From a virus, in IMG/VR virus record IMGVR_UViG_3300025009_000180, positions 1 to 44,654 of that record: a stretch of DNA of 44,654 nucleotides. One strand, written 5' to 3'. A program made the position numbers and the translations under genes. Of the stretch, positions 13,122 through 21,370 are shown in pieces; the first letter of the stretch is position 1, and each line of letters opens with the position of its first letter. The notes below the pieces were generated by a model that made no database searches, was not told the DNA's origin, and was given only the letters and a program-made list of their open reading frames with translations.

Positions 13122-14312
13122 ATGAGTGTTGCAGAGAAGGAGATAGGGAGTATGGATGTTAGTGGAGTAGATATGAATAAGGAATGGGAATTTAATGATG
13201 TGTCAATTACAACAATTAATAATGAAATCAGTTGCTACAATTTTAGTATCCCTATGAATTCACTTTCACAGCTTTATACTGCAAATACAATTCAATATAA
13301 TTATGAATTACAGCGCGGATGCAAATTAAATAAAAAGAATCAGTTAGTTCCGATATCTAGTGCTGGTAAAATTCGTGAGATATTTGAAAGTATAAAGAAT
13401 AAATCATTTTTTGGAAATGTAATTACTTTATGTGTTTTACGTGAAGAAGGGGAAGAAAATCCTATTGATTGGGATGAAAGTAATAATACAATTACTGGAA
13501 ATTCTGGAATTTTTCTACTTGACGGCCACCATAGATGTATGGCGTTTAAAAAAGTATGTGATATGTGGAATAAGTATAAAGATAAACAAGGATTTAATTT
13601 AGTTAATCCTGAATTATGGAATATACCAGTTCATCTTAGGGTGCTGACTACCAATCAGGCGAAAAAACTTTTCTCAGAATATTGTAAGGGGTTAAAAGTA
13701 AGCAAAGTCAGACAGGAATTTTTAGATGTTAATACGCTTAAAAATGATATAGTTTCTCAATTAATGGAAAAATCTGAATTACGTGGGAAAATCGAGACAT
13801 ATGCCACAAACATAAAATCTAGTGGTACAAATAATAACATTGTGACCTTCAGTTTATTAAGCACAGAAATACAACGATTATTTGCTCCCAAAACATCTAA
13901 TGAAGTAAAAAATATTGCGGAATTTTTAATTAAATTTTTCAATGCTTTAGTGGAAGAATTTTCCTATTCGATGGGTTGTATGTCAATAGCAGAACGCAAG
14001 CAAGCAAGATTATCTGACATTTCTATTGAATTAATGACATTTTATGGATATATGTCTATGGCAAGAGTATTATATGAAAAAGATCAAAAAGGAGAAAATA
14101 TAGAAGAAAATATTAGAGAATTGAATAAACCAATTCAGATAAAAGATTGGAATGGAAGATTTTTAAGCAGGGAAAACCCTTTGTGGAATCATATTAAAAA
14201 AGCTGATGGAGGCATAATAAATAATTCATCTATGCAAGGTTATATGAGAAAAGTTTTTACCTTGTTTGCTAGTGATAAGGATAGATTTTATGAATTGGCA
14301 AATATGATTTAA
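13122..14312 (+). CDS. DGQHR/DndB-like protein
   Basis: A 396-residue protein with GIFLLDGHHRCMAFKKV, a variant of the DGQHR motif found in DndB-like proteins and in many phage and island proteins (ParB/sulfiredoxin-related fold). The N-terminal part has the beta-strand layout that precedes this motif in the family (YNFSIPMNSL...). The C-terminal part is helical. DndB itself regulates phosphorothioate DNA modification, but no dnd genes are here. It could interact with host modification or restriction. ATG 13122 is used because GTG 13110 overlaps the AGGAGTGGAG ribosome binding site. It is the only sizeable plus-strand gene in the right half, with its own promoter and terminator, so it may be an acquired moron. 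Confidence 0.65.
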   Translation: MSVAEKEIGSMDVSGVDMNKEWEFNDVSITTINNEISCYNFSIPMNSLSQLYTANTIQYNYELQRGCKLNKKNQLVPISSAGKIREIFESIKNKSFFGNVITLCVLREEGEENPIDWDESNNTITGNSGIFLLDGHHRCMAFKKVCDMWNKYKDKQGFNLVNPELWNIPVHLRVLTTNQAKKLFSEYCKGLKVSKVRQEFLDVNTLKNDIVSQLMEKSELRGKIETYATNIKSSGTNNNIVTFSLLSTEIQRLFAPKTSNEVKNIAEFLIKFFNALVEEFSYSMGCMSIAERKQARLSDISIELMTFYGYMSMARVLYEKDQKGENIEENIRELNKPIQIKDWNGRFLSRENPLWNHIKKADGGIINNSSMQGYMRKVFTLFASDKDRFYELANMI

Positions 14313-14317
14313 TTGAA

Positions 14318-14349
14318 ATACCCTACTTAGAATTAGATAAGTAGGGTAT
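14318..14349. terminator. bidirectional terminator between convergent genes
   Basis: ATACCCTACTTA (14318-14329) pairs perfectly with TAAGTAGGGTAT (14338-14349). AATCATTTTTAAT follows on the plus strand. It separates the DGQHR gene from the convergent DUF723-type gene that ends at 14358. Confidence 0.75.
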
Positions 14350-14357
14350 AATCATTT

Positions 14358-15620
14358 TTAATCAACAACTAAATTTCTAGTATTATATAATTTACCAAAA
14401 TCATAATCCTTTTTAAACTTACTAGTTTCATATGTACTATTATCAATATCAAAAACTACCCTATGAAATCCTTCATCAAATAATAATTTAGAATCATTAA
14501 TTATTTTAAAAATCATTACATCTGAAGGTAATTTATCTTTTCTAGATATTATTCTTATTTCTTTCCAATTTCTGTTTAATAAAAAATATGTTCTCCTTCT
14601 TTCATTTTTCTCAAATTCTTCCATTGTTTTTATGCCAAATGTTACACTTAACCAATGTCCAGAAAAATCTGTTTCAATATAAATTTTATCATTAGGAAAC
14701 GCAATATCCATAAAACATATATTATTATTTTCTTGAAGTGGATAATTTAATTGACCATTTAATAATTTACAAACATATCTTTGTTGTTTAGAACTAGTTA
14801 TTGAATTATTATTATATATAGATTGTGCATATTTAATTTTAAATTCTTCTGTTTTAGAATAATTATCCACTCCATATTTATCTAAACATGTTTGTTTTAT
14901 TCTTTCTTTACATTCATCTGTTTGTGTATAACTTTCTACTCCGTATCTATCAAGAGATGTTTGTCTAACTTTTTCTTTGTATTCATCTGTTTTTGAATAA
15001 TGTTCTTCACCATATCTTTCTAAAGTAGTTTGTTTTATTTTATCTCTAGTTTCTTCTAATTGCCATATATGATTTACTCCATATTTATCTTGACATGTAT
15101 TCTTATATCTTTCCTTAAATTCATCTGTTTTAGCATAACTATCAACACCATATCTTTCTTCCATTGTATCTCTTGTTTTTTGTAATAATTCTGGTGATTG
15201 ACCACTATACATAACTCCATGATTTTCTACCATTGAATTTATAAATTTCTCCCTTATTTCTGGAATTTGTTGAGTTGATCTAACATTATAATTATTCATA
15301 TTGCTTTCAATTATTTTTATATACTTATGTTCTTCACAACAATCTTTAACAAAATTCCTTTTTAAAGTTTTATTATATTCTTTTACTTGCTTCCAACATA
15401 TAGTTAATTTACCTTCTTCAAAACAGTAATCACACAACACAGGTATTTTCAAATCACTACTAGGAGGTAAATCTTTTATTTTTACTTTGATTGTTGTTCC
15501 TCTTTTAACTGTCCAATTACGAGATGAATTTTTAGTTCTAGGTATTTCGTATCCTAAATTTTCAAAATGCTTAATATATTTATTATTTAACACAACTCTA
15601 ATTTCTTCTTGTAACAACAT
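14358..15620 (-). CDS. DUF723-repeat putative endonuclease
   Basis: A 420-residue protein. The N-terminal 90 residues contain a possible zinc knuckle (VLCDYC...CCEEH). The middle (about 105-265) has six repeats of about 24 residues with the pattern T..ERYGV..Y..T.E.KE...QT, the DUF723-type DNA-binding repeat of phage homing proteins. The C-terminal third (SSKQQRYVCKLLNG...CFMDIAFPNDKIYIETDFSGH...RRRTYFLLNRNWKEIRI) resembles a PD-(D/E)XK/Vsr-like nuclease with D and E-x-D residues. I infer a homing endonuclease. It starts at ATG behind GGTGATGA and probably shares a transcript with genes upstream on the minus strand. Confidence 0.65.
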   Translation of the reverse strand: MLLQEEIRVVLNNKYIKHFENLGYEIPRTKNSSRNWTVKRGTTIKVKIKDLPPSSDLKIPVLCDYCFEEGKLTICWKQVKEYNKTLKRNFVKDCCEEHKYIKIIESNMNNYNVRSTQQIPEIREKFINSMVENHGVMYSGQSPELLQKTRDTMEERYGVDSYAKTDEFKERYKNTCQDKYGVNHIWQLEETRDKIKQTTLERYGEEHYSKTDEYKEKVRQTSLDRYGVESYTQTDECKERIKQTCLDKYGVDNYSKTEEFKIKYAQSIYNNNSITSSKQQRYVCKLLNGQLNYPLQENNNICFMDIAFPNDKIYIETDFSGHWLSVTFGIKTMEEFEKNERRRTYFLLNRNWKEIRIISRKDKLPSDVMIFKIINDSKLLFDEGFHRVVFDIDNSTYETSKFKKDYDFGKLYNTRNLVVD

Positions 15621-15697
15621 TCTTCATCACCAAATCCTTCCGATAGATTTTTATTTTAGTAATCTTTCAATTGCTTATTCCGATAAAAACACCATAA

Positions 15698-15732
15698 AAC
15701 AAAAAGAAGAGGGATTCGGAATTATCCCTCTT
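15698..15732 (-). terminator. rho-independent terminator (minus strand)
   Basis: Minus-strand AAGAGGGAT pairs with ATCCCTCTT (plus 15707-15715 and 15724-15732) and is followed by CTTTTTGTTTT. It terminates transcripts coming from the small zinc-ribbon gene at 15855-16112. Confidence 0.75.
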
Positions 15733-15777
15733 ATCAGCAAATCAGCGTCCCAATTTACCTATCTTTTTCACAAAAAC

Positions 15778-15808
15778 AAAAAAGAGCAGAAATTAATCCA
15801 CTCTTCAA
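15778..15808 (-). terminator. second terminator (minus strand)
   Basis: Minus-strand AAGAG and CTCTT bracket a short loop and are followed by TTTTTTG. It lies between the preceding terminator and the stop of the 85-residue gene, forming a tandem pair. Confidence 0.55.
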
Positions 15809-15854
15809 AATAAACTTAAATATTAAATTAAATTTTATAACCCAAACAACCACC

Positions 15855-16112
15855 CTAACCAAACAATTCCCTACCACACATCATACAATACCCAATTCTC
15901 ACCTCATCCAAAACTCTCATCCCTATATCATCACACTCAAACAAACTCAAATTATTATTCTGAAAATATAAGAAATATTCTTTATCTTTGAAGTTAGAAG
16001 ATGTAGATAGGGTAGAGGATGTATAATTAAAGGAGGACATTAGTATAGACGACTGAGAGCAATATTCACATTCTTCTGTAAATTCTAATTCTGATTTTAG
16101 TGTATTATTCAT
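15855..16112 (-). CDS. small Cys-pair protein
   Basis: An 85-residue protein with CEYC near residue 15, a Ser/Thr-rich middle, then a strand-rich segment (YFLYFQNNNLSLFECDD) and CMMCGRELFG at the C-terminus. The two Cys pairs probably bind one zinc. This arrangement (knuckle, short beta domain, C-terminal CxxCGRxL) is widespread in small phage proteins of unknown role. The start is ATG behind AAAGGAAG. It ends before two tandem terminators, so it is the last gene of its transcript. Confidence 0.6.
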   Translation of the reverse strand: MNNTLKSELEFTEECEYCSQSSILMSSFNYTSSTLSTSSNFKDKEYFLYFQNNNLSLFECDDIGMRVLDEVRIGYCMMCGRELFG

Positions 16113-16198
16113 TTTTATACTTCCTTTGTTATGTTAATTTATATTATTAATCTAATAAAAATATCTAATAAAAAACAATAAAATTCTAATTTGGACGA

Positions 16199-16314
16199 AT
16201 TAACTTTTCGTCATAAGCGAAAATTAATGAGGACAATCTTAATATTATAGAATGAAATGGAACGTAGCGAAACGTAAGTGTAGCGAAGTGTAATGAAATT
16301 CTATAATATTAAGA
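16199..16314. ncRNA. structured non-coding element with 17-bp inverted repeat
   Basis: The gap 16113-16594 has no convincing gene. It holds hairpin 1 (ATTAACTTTTCG with CGAAAATTAAT, 16199-16228, one bulge) and hairpin 2, a perfect 17-bp inverted repeat (16237-16253 with 16298-16314). The 44-base interior of hairpin 2 has two tandem imperfect 15-mers around GTAGCGAA (16264-16271 and 16279-16286). GC is higher than in the surroundings. It may be a structured RNA, a small inverted-repeat element or a host intergenic repeat. Strand unknown. Confidence 0.45.
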
Positions 16315-16594
16315 GGATGCCTTTGGCAAGCAAAAGTTTTATTTATGTTTAATCTATATTATTCAAAATTAAGTTGTTTTATTTTTTGTTCGTGCAAGCA
16401 CTCCAAAAAAGTAAAAGCAAAATTTTTCACTTGGTTTAATAGAGCGTTATTTATTTGGGCAAAAAATGTACAATCATATATAGAATATTATTTACTGTGT
16501 ATTAATGTATCTATAATTTATCATAAGGTCACTCATTAAAGTAAAAATTAAAAGTATGATTATCTTTGTAAGTGAATTATTAATAATAAAATAT

Positions 16595-17515
16595 CTAAAT
16601 ATCCTGTTCTAAAATTCTTTGTTCTTTTAATTTTTGCCGTTTAATTCTTTCTTCTTGATTTTCATGTCTTTCTAATTCTTCCATAAATTTGTAAGTTTCT
16701 ATCATTTCCCTTATTTTTCTAATTTCATACTTCCTGCTAAATTCTTCATTATATTTTATATTAAATATATTTAATAAAAATTTTTTTGCAAGATGTGTTG
16801 GTTTAAACATTCCTATTAATTCAATAACATGCAATATATTTAAAGGTAATCTCCAACAATTATGATCGCAAAAATATTTATAATTATCATCTTTATCTAA
16901 TTTAATTTCAAAACTTTTACCACAAAATATACAAGTTAAATTCTCAAAAAACCAAGAAAAATCATATTTATAGATTTCATCTAGACAATCATCTTTTAAT
17001 TCATAATATGTTTCTTTATAATTTATTTTGTTCTTTAAAAATTCAACATCATGGTTTACTATTGCTCTGATTATTTCATTATCGCTTTCACAAAAAGGAT
17101 TAGTCTTTTGTTTGACTACTTTTATTTTAGGATTTTTATTTTTAGTTACAATATTATTAATTCCTTTTTCTTTTTCTTGTTCTATTTGTAAATCTAATTT
17201 AGTTTTCTTTTCTTTTGCCGATATACTAACATTATATCCTATATTATCTTCATAACATTTATAATCATCCATATATTTTTGTTCTATATCTTTTAATTCA
17301 CTTTCATTATTTACTACTCTAATAATTTCAAAAGTAAATACATCAATACCAAACTCATTAAAGTCATTTTGTAATTTATAAGAATGATGTTTATCTGCGA
17401 TTAAATCTTTTAAATGTTGATTTAATCTAATAGGCATATTTTTACTACTACCAATATACATTTTATTATTAATTTTATTTGTAATTTTATATATTCCTGA
17501 TACATTATTAATCAT
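16595..17515 (-). CDS. GIY-YIG endonuclease
   Basis: A 306-residue protein with an N-terminal GIY-YIG nuclease domain: GIYKITNKINNKMYIGSS (GIY 7-9, YIG 20-22), then NMPIRLNQHL with the catalytic Arg region and HHSYKLQNDFNEFG. The middle is Lys-rich, with a possible zinc site (CIFCGKSFEIK...CDHNC) and a charged C-terminal helix. This is typical of free-standing phage homing endonucleases (SegA-like). The start ATG follows AGGAGG. It lies downstream of the helicase in the minus-strand block. Confidence 0.9.
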   Translation of the reverse strand: MINNVSGIYKITNKINNKMYIGSSKNMPIRLNQHLKDLIADKHHSYKLQNDFNEFGIDVFTFEIIRVVNNESELKDIEQKYMDDYKCYEDNIGYNVSISAKEKKTKLDLQIEQEKEKGINNIVTKNKNPKIKVVKQKTNPFCESDNEIIRAIVNHDVEFLKNKINYKETYYELKDDCLDEIYKYDFSWFFENLTCIFCGKSFEIKLDKDDNYKYFCDHNCWRLPLNILHVIELIGMFKPTHLAKKFLLNIFNIKYNEEFSRKYEIRKIREMIETYKFMEELERHENQEERIKRQKLKEQRILEQDI

Positions 17516-17564
17516 TTTATATTCCTCCTTGATTATTCAAAATCATAATTATATATTATTGATT

Positions 17565-17620
17565 TATACAGATTTTATGGATAAGCCTATATAAAGAGGG
17601 TAATCCATATTTTCTGTATA
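17565..17620 (-). terminator. hairpin after the helicase gene
   Basis: TATACAGA...TATGGAT (17565-17582) pairs with ATCCATA...TCTGTATA (17603-17620), interrupted only by a 3 x 3 internal loop. It directly follows the helicase stop codon on the minus strand. No strong U-run; it may stabilise or attenuate the transcript before the GIY-YIG gene. Confidence 0.5.
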
Positions 17621-19117
17621 TTATATTGATAATTTATAAATCATCCAATAAACTTTTCTATAATAAGGATTTTTAGAATTATCATCTAATTTTTTAATAT
17701 TATTAGTATGGGATTTGATAGTATACAATAATTTATTTTCATTAAAATAAGCATTTAATATAGATATAGATTTTTGTATTCTACCTCTTTTATCCTTTAA
17801 ATCTATTTTTTCAATTAACTTCTTTTGCTCTTCTTTAAATAATTTCTTACCAACAATGGATTCTAAATATTTTTCTAATTCATCTATTTTATTTTGTTCT
17901 TCTATTACTCTATAAAAATCAATACCGAAAATATTTTTCAAGTATTCACAATAACCATACTTACCAAAATCCTTTATTAATTCAATTTCTTTTAAATCTT
18001 CTTCACATTTAAAAACCATTAGACCATTTATTTTCTTGGTGCTTTTATCATTTTCTTTAACTACAGCATCATAAACTATATTTGAAAAATCATATTGACG
18101 AGGAAATTCTAATATGAATTCTTTGATAGTATGTTTCTTTAAGAAATTAGCCATCAATAATCTTTTCTTTATTTGTGTTTCCTTACCACCTAGAAAATTA
18201 TTACTTATTATTTTTATATATAAATTTATATTATCATTTTCATTTTGAATTCTTTTTCTTCCTATACATTGAATTAACGTACCTGTATCTTCAACTTCAC
18301 ATACTATGTGTTTTAATTCTAGATCAATTAAATTCACTCCTGCATCCATACAAGTAGTAGTTATTAATATTAAATCTTCAAATTTTTCATTAGTGAGCAT
18401 ACTTTTAATTTTTTCTTTATCAACATATTTATAATAATCACTATTATTTTTACTACAATTAAATAAACAATTATCTTTATATTTTTGATATAATTCATAT
18501 GCTTTCTTTGCAGATTGAATAAAGAATATTGCTTTTTCTTTTCTTTTAATTATTTCTTCCATAAAATTTTCAAATGTATCATCATTATAGAAAAAAGATA
18601 AACTATTAATAAAATTAAATTCAATTGGTAATTCATAATCTATAGTTTCTATACCTTTAAATTCATTAATATATCTTTTCATATCATCACCTGTAGCACT
18701 CATAAATATTTTTGTAACAAACTGTTGACCTAATATTAAATCAAGTGACATATCAGTAGTTTTTGAAAATGCTGCATCACTCATAAAATAATGAAATTCA
18801 TCACAAACAATATATTGATATTCACTTAAATCATTTTTATATCTATGTAGTTCCTTATATTCTAATTTTTGATATGTCTTAATATCAATAATATCAGTTT
18901 TATTATCTCTAGTAATTTCATCAATAAATTGTTCAGTACAATTGCATCTATGTATTAGCATTAATATTCTTTTATTTTCTTGTTTTGCAATATTATATAA
19001 CGAATTTTTAATTAACCAACTTTTCCCAATTCCTGTCCCTGCTTTTACAGTAATACAATCTCCTGCGCCCCATTTTTCTATTTCTTCTATTGTTACAACA
19101 TCACTTACTCTTAGCAT
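17621..19117 (-). CDS. DEAD/DEAH-type SF2 helicase
   Basis: A 498-residue helicase-like ATPase. Visible motifs are Walker A VKAGTGIGKSW (24-34), motif Ia region ILMLIHRCNC, Walker B-like YIVCDEFHYF (DEFH, 106-109), motif III MSATG (139-143), motif V region ITTTCMDAGVNL, and motif VI LIQCIGRKRIQ. The C-terminal 150 residues are helical and Lys-rich. Proteins of this build are common in clostridial phages; a role in DNA or RNA unwinding during replication or expression is likely but unspecified. ATG follows GGGAGG. The leader GCATTTAATTATG is nearly identical to that of the next gene upstream, suggesting duplication of the initiation region. Confidence 0.85.
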   Translation of the reverse strand: MLRVSDVVTIEEIEKWGAGDCITVKAGTGIGKSWLIKNSLYNIAKQENKRILMLIHRCNCTEQFIDEITRDNKTDIIDIKTYQKLEYKELHRYKNDLSEYQYIVCDEFHYFMSDAAFSKTTDMSLDLILGQQFVTKIFMSATGDDMKRYINEFKGIETIDYELPIEFNFINSLSFFYNDDTFENFMEEIIKRKEKAIFFIQSAKKAYELYQKYKDNCLFNCSKNNSDYYKYVDKEKIKSMLTNEKFEDLILITTTCMDAGVNLIDLELKHIVCEVEDTGTLIQCIGRKRIQNENDNINLYIKIISNNFLGGKETQIKKRLLMANFLKKHTIKEFILEFPRQYDFSNIVYDAVVKENDKSTKKINGLMVFKCEEDLKEIELIKDFGKYGYCEYLKNIFGIDFYRVIEEQNKIDELEKYLESIVGKKLFKEEQKKLIEKIDLKDKRGRIQKSISILNAYFNENKLLYTIKSHTNNIKKLDDNSKNPYYRKVYWMIYKLSI

Positions 19118-19148
19118 AATTAAATGCCTCCCTTATCATGTATTTTCC

Positions 19149-19427
19149 CTATCTCTTACTTCTCAAATAATCACACAAATATCCTTTTACAATTTTCAAT
19201 ACAATATTTTTTGATTGACCAAACTTTTTAGGATTAACTTGAATATCATTATTTTGAAAATCTTTAAATAAACTAATTAATTCTTCTTTAATCCCTTCAA
19301 AATGAAGAAATACTTTTGCTTTATTACCACGTTTCTCAACAATATCAAATCCAACAATCTCATAACCTAAATAATTCAAATAAGCACAAAAATTTGAATC
19401 AGAATATCTGAATAAAACTTTTTCCAT
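19149..19427 (-). CDS. small protein, possibly DUF5659-like
   Basis: A 92-residue protein (MEKVLFRYSDSNFCAYLNYLGYEIVGFDIVEKRG...). The layout of a short strand, helix with LxxLGYEI, and a beta strand with F.F resembles the small DUF5659 family, but the call is tentative. GTG 19439 overlaps AAAGGAGTG, so ATG 19427 is used. It lies between the methyltransferase and the helicase on the same strand, with a terminator separating it from the methyltransferase. Confidence 0.6.
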   Translation of the reverse strand: MEKVLFRYSDSNFCAYLNYLGYEIVGFDIVEKRGNKAKVFLHFEGIKEELISLFKDFQNNDIQVNPKKFGQSKNIVLKIVKGYLCDYLRSKR

Positions 19428-19467
19428 AATTAAATGCACTCCTTTAATAATTTTTTGTTAATAAAAA

Positions 19468-19500
19468 ACAAAAAAGAGAGGACATAATAATCCTCTCTTA
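19468..19500 (-). terminator. rho-independent terminator (minus strand)
   Basis: Minus-strand AAGAGAGG and CCTCTCTT form an 8-bp stem followed by TTTTGTTTTTTATTA. It ends the methyltransferase transcript. Confidence 0.8.
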
Positions 19501-19535
19501 AACTAAAATATGTAAATAATTATATTAATAATCTA

Positions 19536-20297
19536 TTAATTTAATTCCCTACTTAATTTTAATTCTTCTAATCTCTTTTGTCCTAATTCAAAATATTTAT
19601 CATCATTTTCAAATCCTATGTAATTTCTATTAGTATTAATTGAAGCGACAGCAGTAGTAAAACTTCCCATACAATTGTCTAAAATTAAATCATTTTCGTT
19701 TGTATACGTATTGATAAGATATTCTATTAATTCAACAGGTTTTTGAGTAGGGTGGATTAAATCATGACTATAAACTCTATTGAATTTAATAATAGATTTA
19801 GGATATCTTGTTGTACTACCTCCTGTAGATACATGATTAAATTTACCATAGTTAGTTTGTTCTTTTTTGTGAGAACCATTTTTTGCAGATGGGGTATGTC
19901 CTTGTGTCATTTGTGGATTATATATAGGTAATTTTTTATAGAATATTAAAATATTCTCATGTATTTTTAAGGGCATTTTTTTAGCATTTAAATGCCCTGT
20001 ACCTTGTTCTTTCTCCCAAATCCATTCATATTTTAGTAATTTTAAATTTGAAGCACCTAATATTTTATCAAATGGAGTTTGTGCAAATAAAGCAATACAT
20101 CCATTATCTTTTATGATTTTTTCATATTGTTCCCATAATAAATTTAAATCTATTATTGAATCCCATTTATTTTTTGTAGTTCCAAATGGGAGATCGCAAA
20201 TAATACAATCAATACTCTTATCATCAATCAAACACATACCATTTTCGCCTATGCAATTTTCTTTATAAACTTGATTAATTTTTAACATATTATTCAT
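19536..20297 (-). CDS. DNA methyltransferase, N6-adenine or N4-cytosine, beta class
   Basis: A 253-residue SAM-dependent amino-methyltransferase. Motif IV is CDLPFG (34-39, a DPPY-type variant) near the N-terminus, followed by TKNKWD. Motifs X and I are at the C-terminus (HPTQKPVELIEYLI 182-195 and LDNCMGSFTTAVA 206-218), which is the beta-class order. No restriction endonuclease is adjacent, so it is an orphan enzyme, probably protecting phage DNA from host restriction or acting in regulation. The long middle region with GKFNHVSTGGSTTRYPKSI is common in the phage and prophage DLPFG/DLPYG subgroup. Target sequence unknown. Confidence 0.9.
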   Translation of the reverse strand: MNNMLKINQVYKENCIGENGMCLIDDKSIDCIICDLPFGTTKNKWDSIIDLNLLWEQYEKIIKDNGCIALFAQTPFDKILGASNLKLLKYEWIWEKEQGTGHLNAKKMPLKIHENILIFYKKLPIYNPQMTQGHTPSAKNGSHKKEQTNYGKFNHVSTGGSTTRYPKSIIKFNRVYSHDLIHPTQKPVELIEYLINTYTNENDLILDNCMGSFTTAVASINTNRNYIGFENDDKYFELGQKRLEELKLSRELN

Positions 20298-20358
20298 TCC
20301 ATCCTTTTTATTTTATTTTATCTACAATCATTTATCCTTTATTTAAAAATATATAAAA

Positions 20359-20423
20359 ACTAGATGCAGAGAGAAAGGATGACTCTCTTTTTGATAAATG
20401 ATCAGTCTATTAATGCATCTAGT
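20359..20423 (-). promoter_or_regulatory. nested hairpins upstream of the methyltransferase
   Basis: ACTAGATGCA (20359-20368) and TGCATCTAGT (20414-20423) form an outer 10-bp stem. Inside lies AGAGAG (20368-20373) with CTCTCT (20383-20388) followed by TTTTT on the plus strand. On the minus strand the outer stem is followed by TTTTTATAT. The two structures compete at one base, so this may be an attenuator or a bidirectional terminator in the methyltransferase leader. Confidence 0.5.
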
Positions 20424-20440
20424 AAAATTATCAAATTTAA

Positions 20441-20477
20441 CAAAACAAAAAGGAGAGACTAATAAATATCTCTCCTT
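20441..20477 (-). terminator. rho-independent terminator (minus strand)
   Basis: Minus-strand AAGGAGAGA pairs with TCTCTCCTT (plus 20450-20458 and 20469-20477) and is followed by TTTTGTTTTGTT. It ends transcripts coming from the lysis and tail block. Confidence 0.8.
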
Positions 20478-20746
20478 AATCAAAAATAAACACCATTATT
20501 TCACCTAAATTAACCACTCAAATTCCTTCAACCTACATTTTATCCTAATCAAAATTAACTCTCGAAATAACCGTGAAATATCGCTATATTATTAATATTC
20601 CAAATATATCCAACCTATAAACCCTTATAATACAATAGTTTATAAGCTATGTAATTTTATCTAATTTCTACTCTATATTAACCTCAATCTAAAAAATTAT
20701 AACCAAACAACAAATTTATATAGATATATTTACCTTAACCTAAAAT

Positions 20747-20775
20747 TTGACTTCCTACTAAATATATACTATAAT
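20747..20775 (+). promoter_or_regulatory. near-consensus promoter in a gene-free gap
   Basis: TTGACT (20747-20752), 17 bases, TATAAT (20770-20775) on the plus strand, opposite to all neighbouring genes. A strong hairpin with a T-run follows 40 bases after it. Confidence 0.75.
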
Positions 20776-20781
20776 AATATC

Positions 20782-20873
20782 TAACATAATATTAACTTCG
20801 CAAAATTAACTTTCAGCAAAAATACGTTAGAACTGGGTATCCATCTTATCTAACGTATTTTTGCTTTTTAATT
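20782..20873 (+). ncRNA. predicted small RNA of about 90 nt
   Basis: From the predicted transcription start near 20782, the sequence has no ATG-led frame and runs into a perfect 17-bp hairpin (20815-20831 with 20849-20865, loop 20832-20848) followed by TTTAATTTTAATTT. Promoter plus terminator define an orphan transcript in the 700-base gap 20298-20999. The 5' part is AU-rich and single-stranded. No homology is known to me. Targets could be host or phage mRNAs; alternatively this is only a bidirectional terminator. Confidence 0.6.
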
Positions 20874-20999
20874 TTAATTTAAAAATAAAAGTGTCAAGTA
20901 AAATTACTTTGTCCCCTATTTCCAATTAATTGCCAATTATTTTTCATTTTGAAAGTGGGGGAGAAGCGAGAGGAGGCAATGTATAAAAGGTAAAGGACT

Positions 21000-21353
21000 C
21001 TATTCTTTACCCATATTCCAAATCTGATTCAAAACTGGTTCTGCAATCAATTTAACCATATCTACAGTAATAAATTTCTTTTCTTCTTCAGTTAATTCAT
21101 TAGCATTATTTAATTTATACATTACATAATTAATCCAATATTTTTTAAAACCTTCTTCGTTTTTTGCAACAAAATCAAATTTTAATACATCATTAAGTAC
21201 ATCTAAAATTATAGGTTGAATAGTCGCAAGTACTAATTCTATGTTATCTGTAGTAGGATTAGATTTCTTTCCTGTGTAAAATTTGTAGGCAAAAGTGACT
21301 AAACCAAATAATATGATTAATAATATTGAAATTGTTGAAGTATTAAATTCCAT
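21000..21353 (-). CDS. holin-like protein, one membrane span (LLH type)
   Basis: A 117-residue protein with one N-terminal membrane segment (ISILLIILFGLVTFAYKFY) followed by a soluble helical domain (NIELVLATIQPIILDVLNDV...). This resembles the LLH holin family, which has an N-terminal anchor and a long soluble tail. ATG 21353 follows AAAGGAGTGATTCAC; the in-frame GTG at 21362 is part of the ribosome binding site. It sits in a lysis cluster with another membrane protein, a lysin and an XhlA-like protein, so it probably times membrane permeabilisation. Confidence 0.65.
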   Translation of the reverse strand: MEFNTSTISILLIILFGLVTFAYKFYTGKKSNPTTDNIELVLATIQPIILDVLNDVLKFDFVAKNEEGFKKYWINYVMYKLNNANELTEEEKKFITVDMVKLIAEPVLNQIWNMGKE

Positions 21354-21370
21354 GTGAATCACTCCTTTTG

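Noticed and set aside
16345-16539. Open frame of 64 codons on the plus strand
   Set aside because: It has no ribosome binding site, an odd composition, and lies at the edge of the structured element. I treat it as chance, though a peptide from the inserted element cannot be fully excluded.
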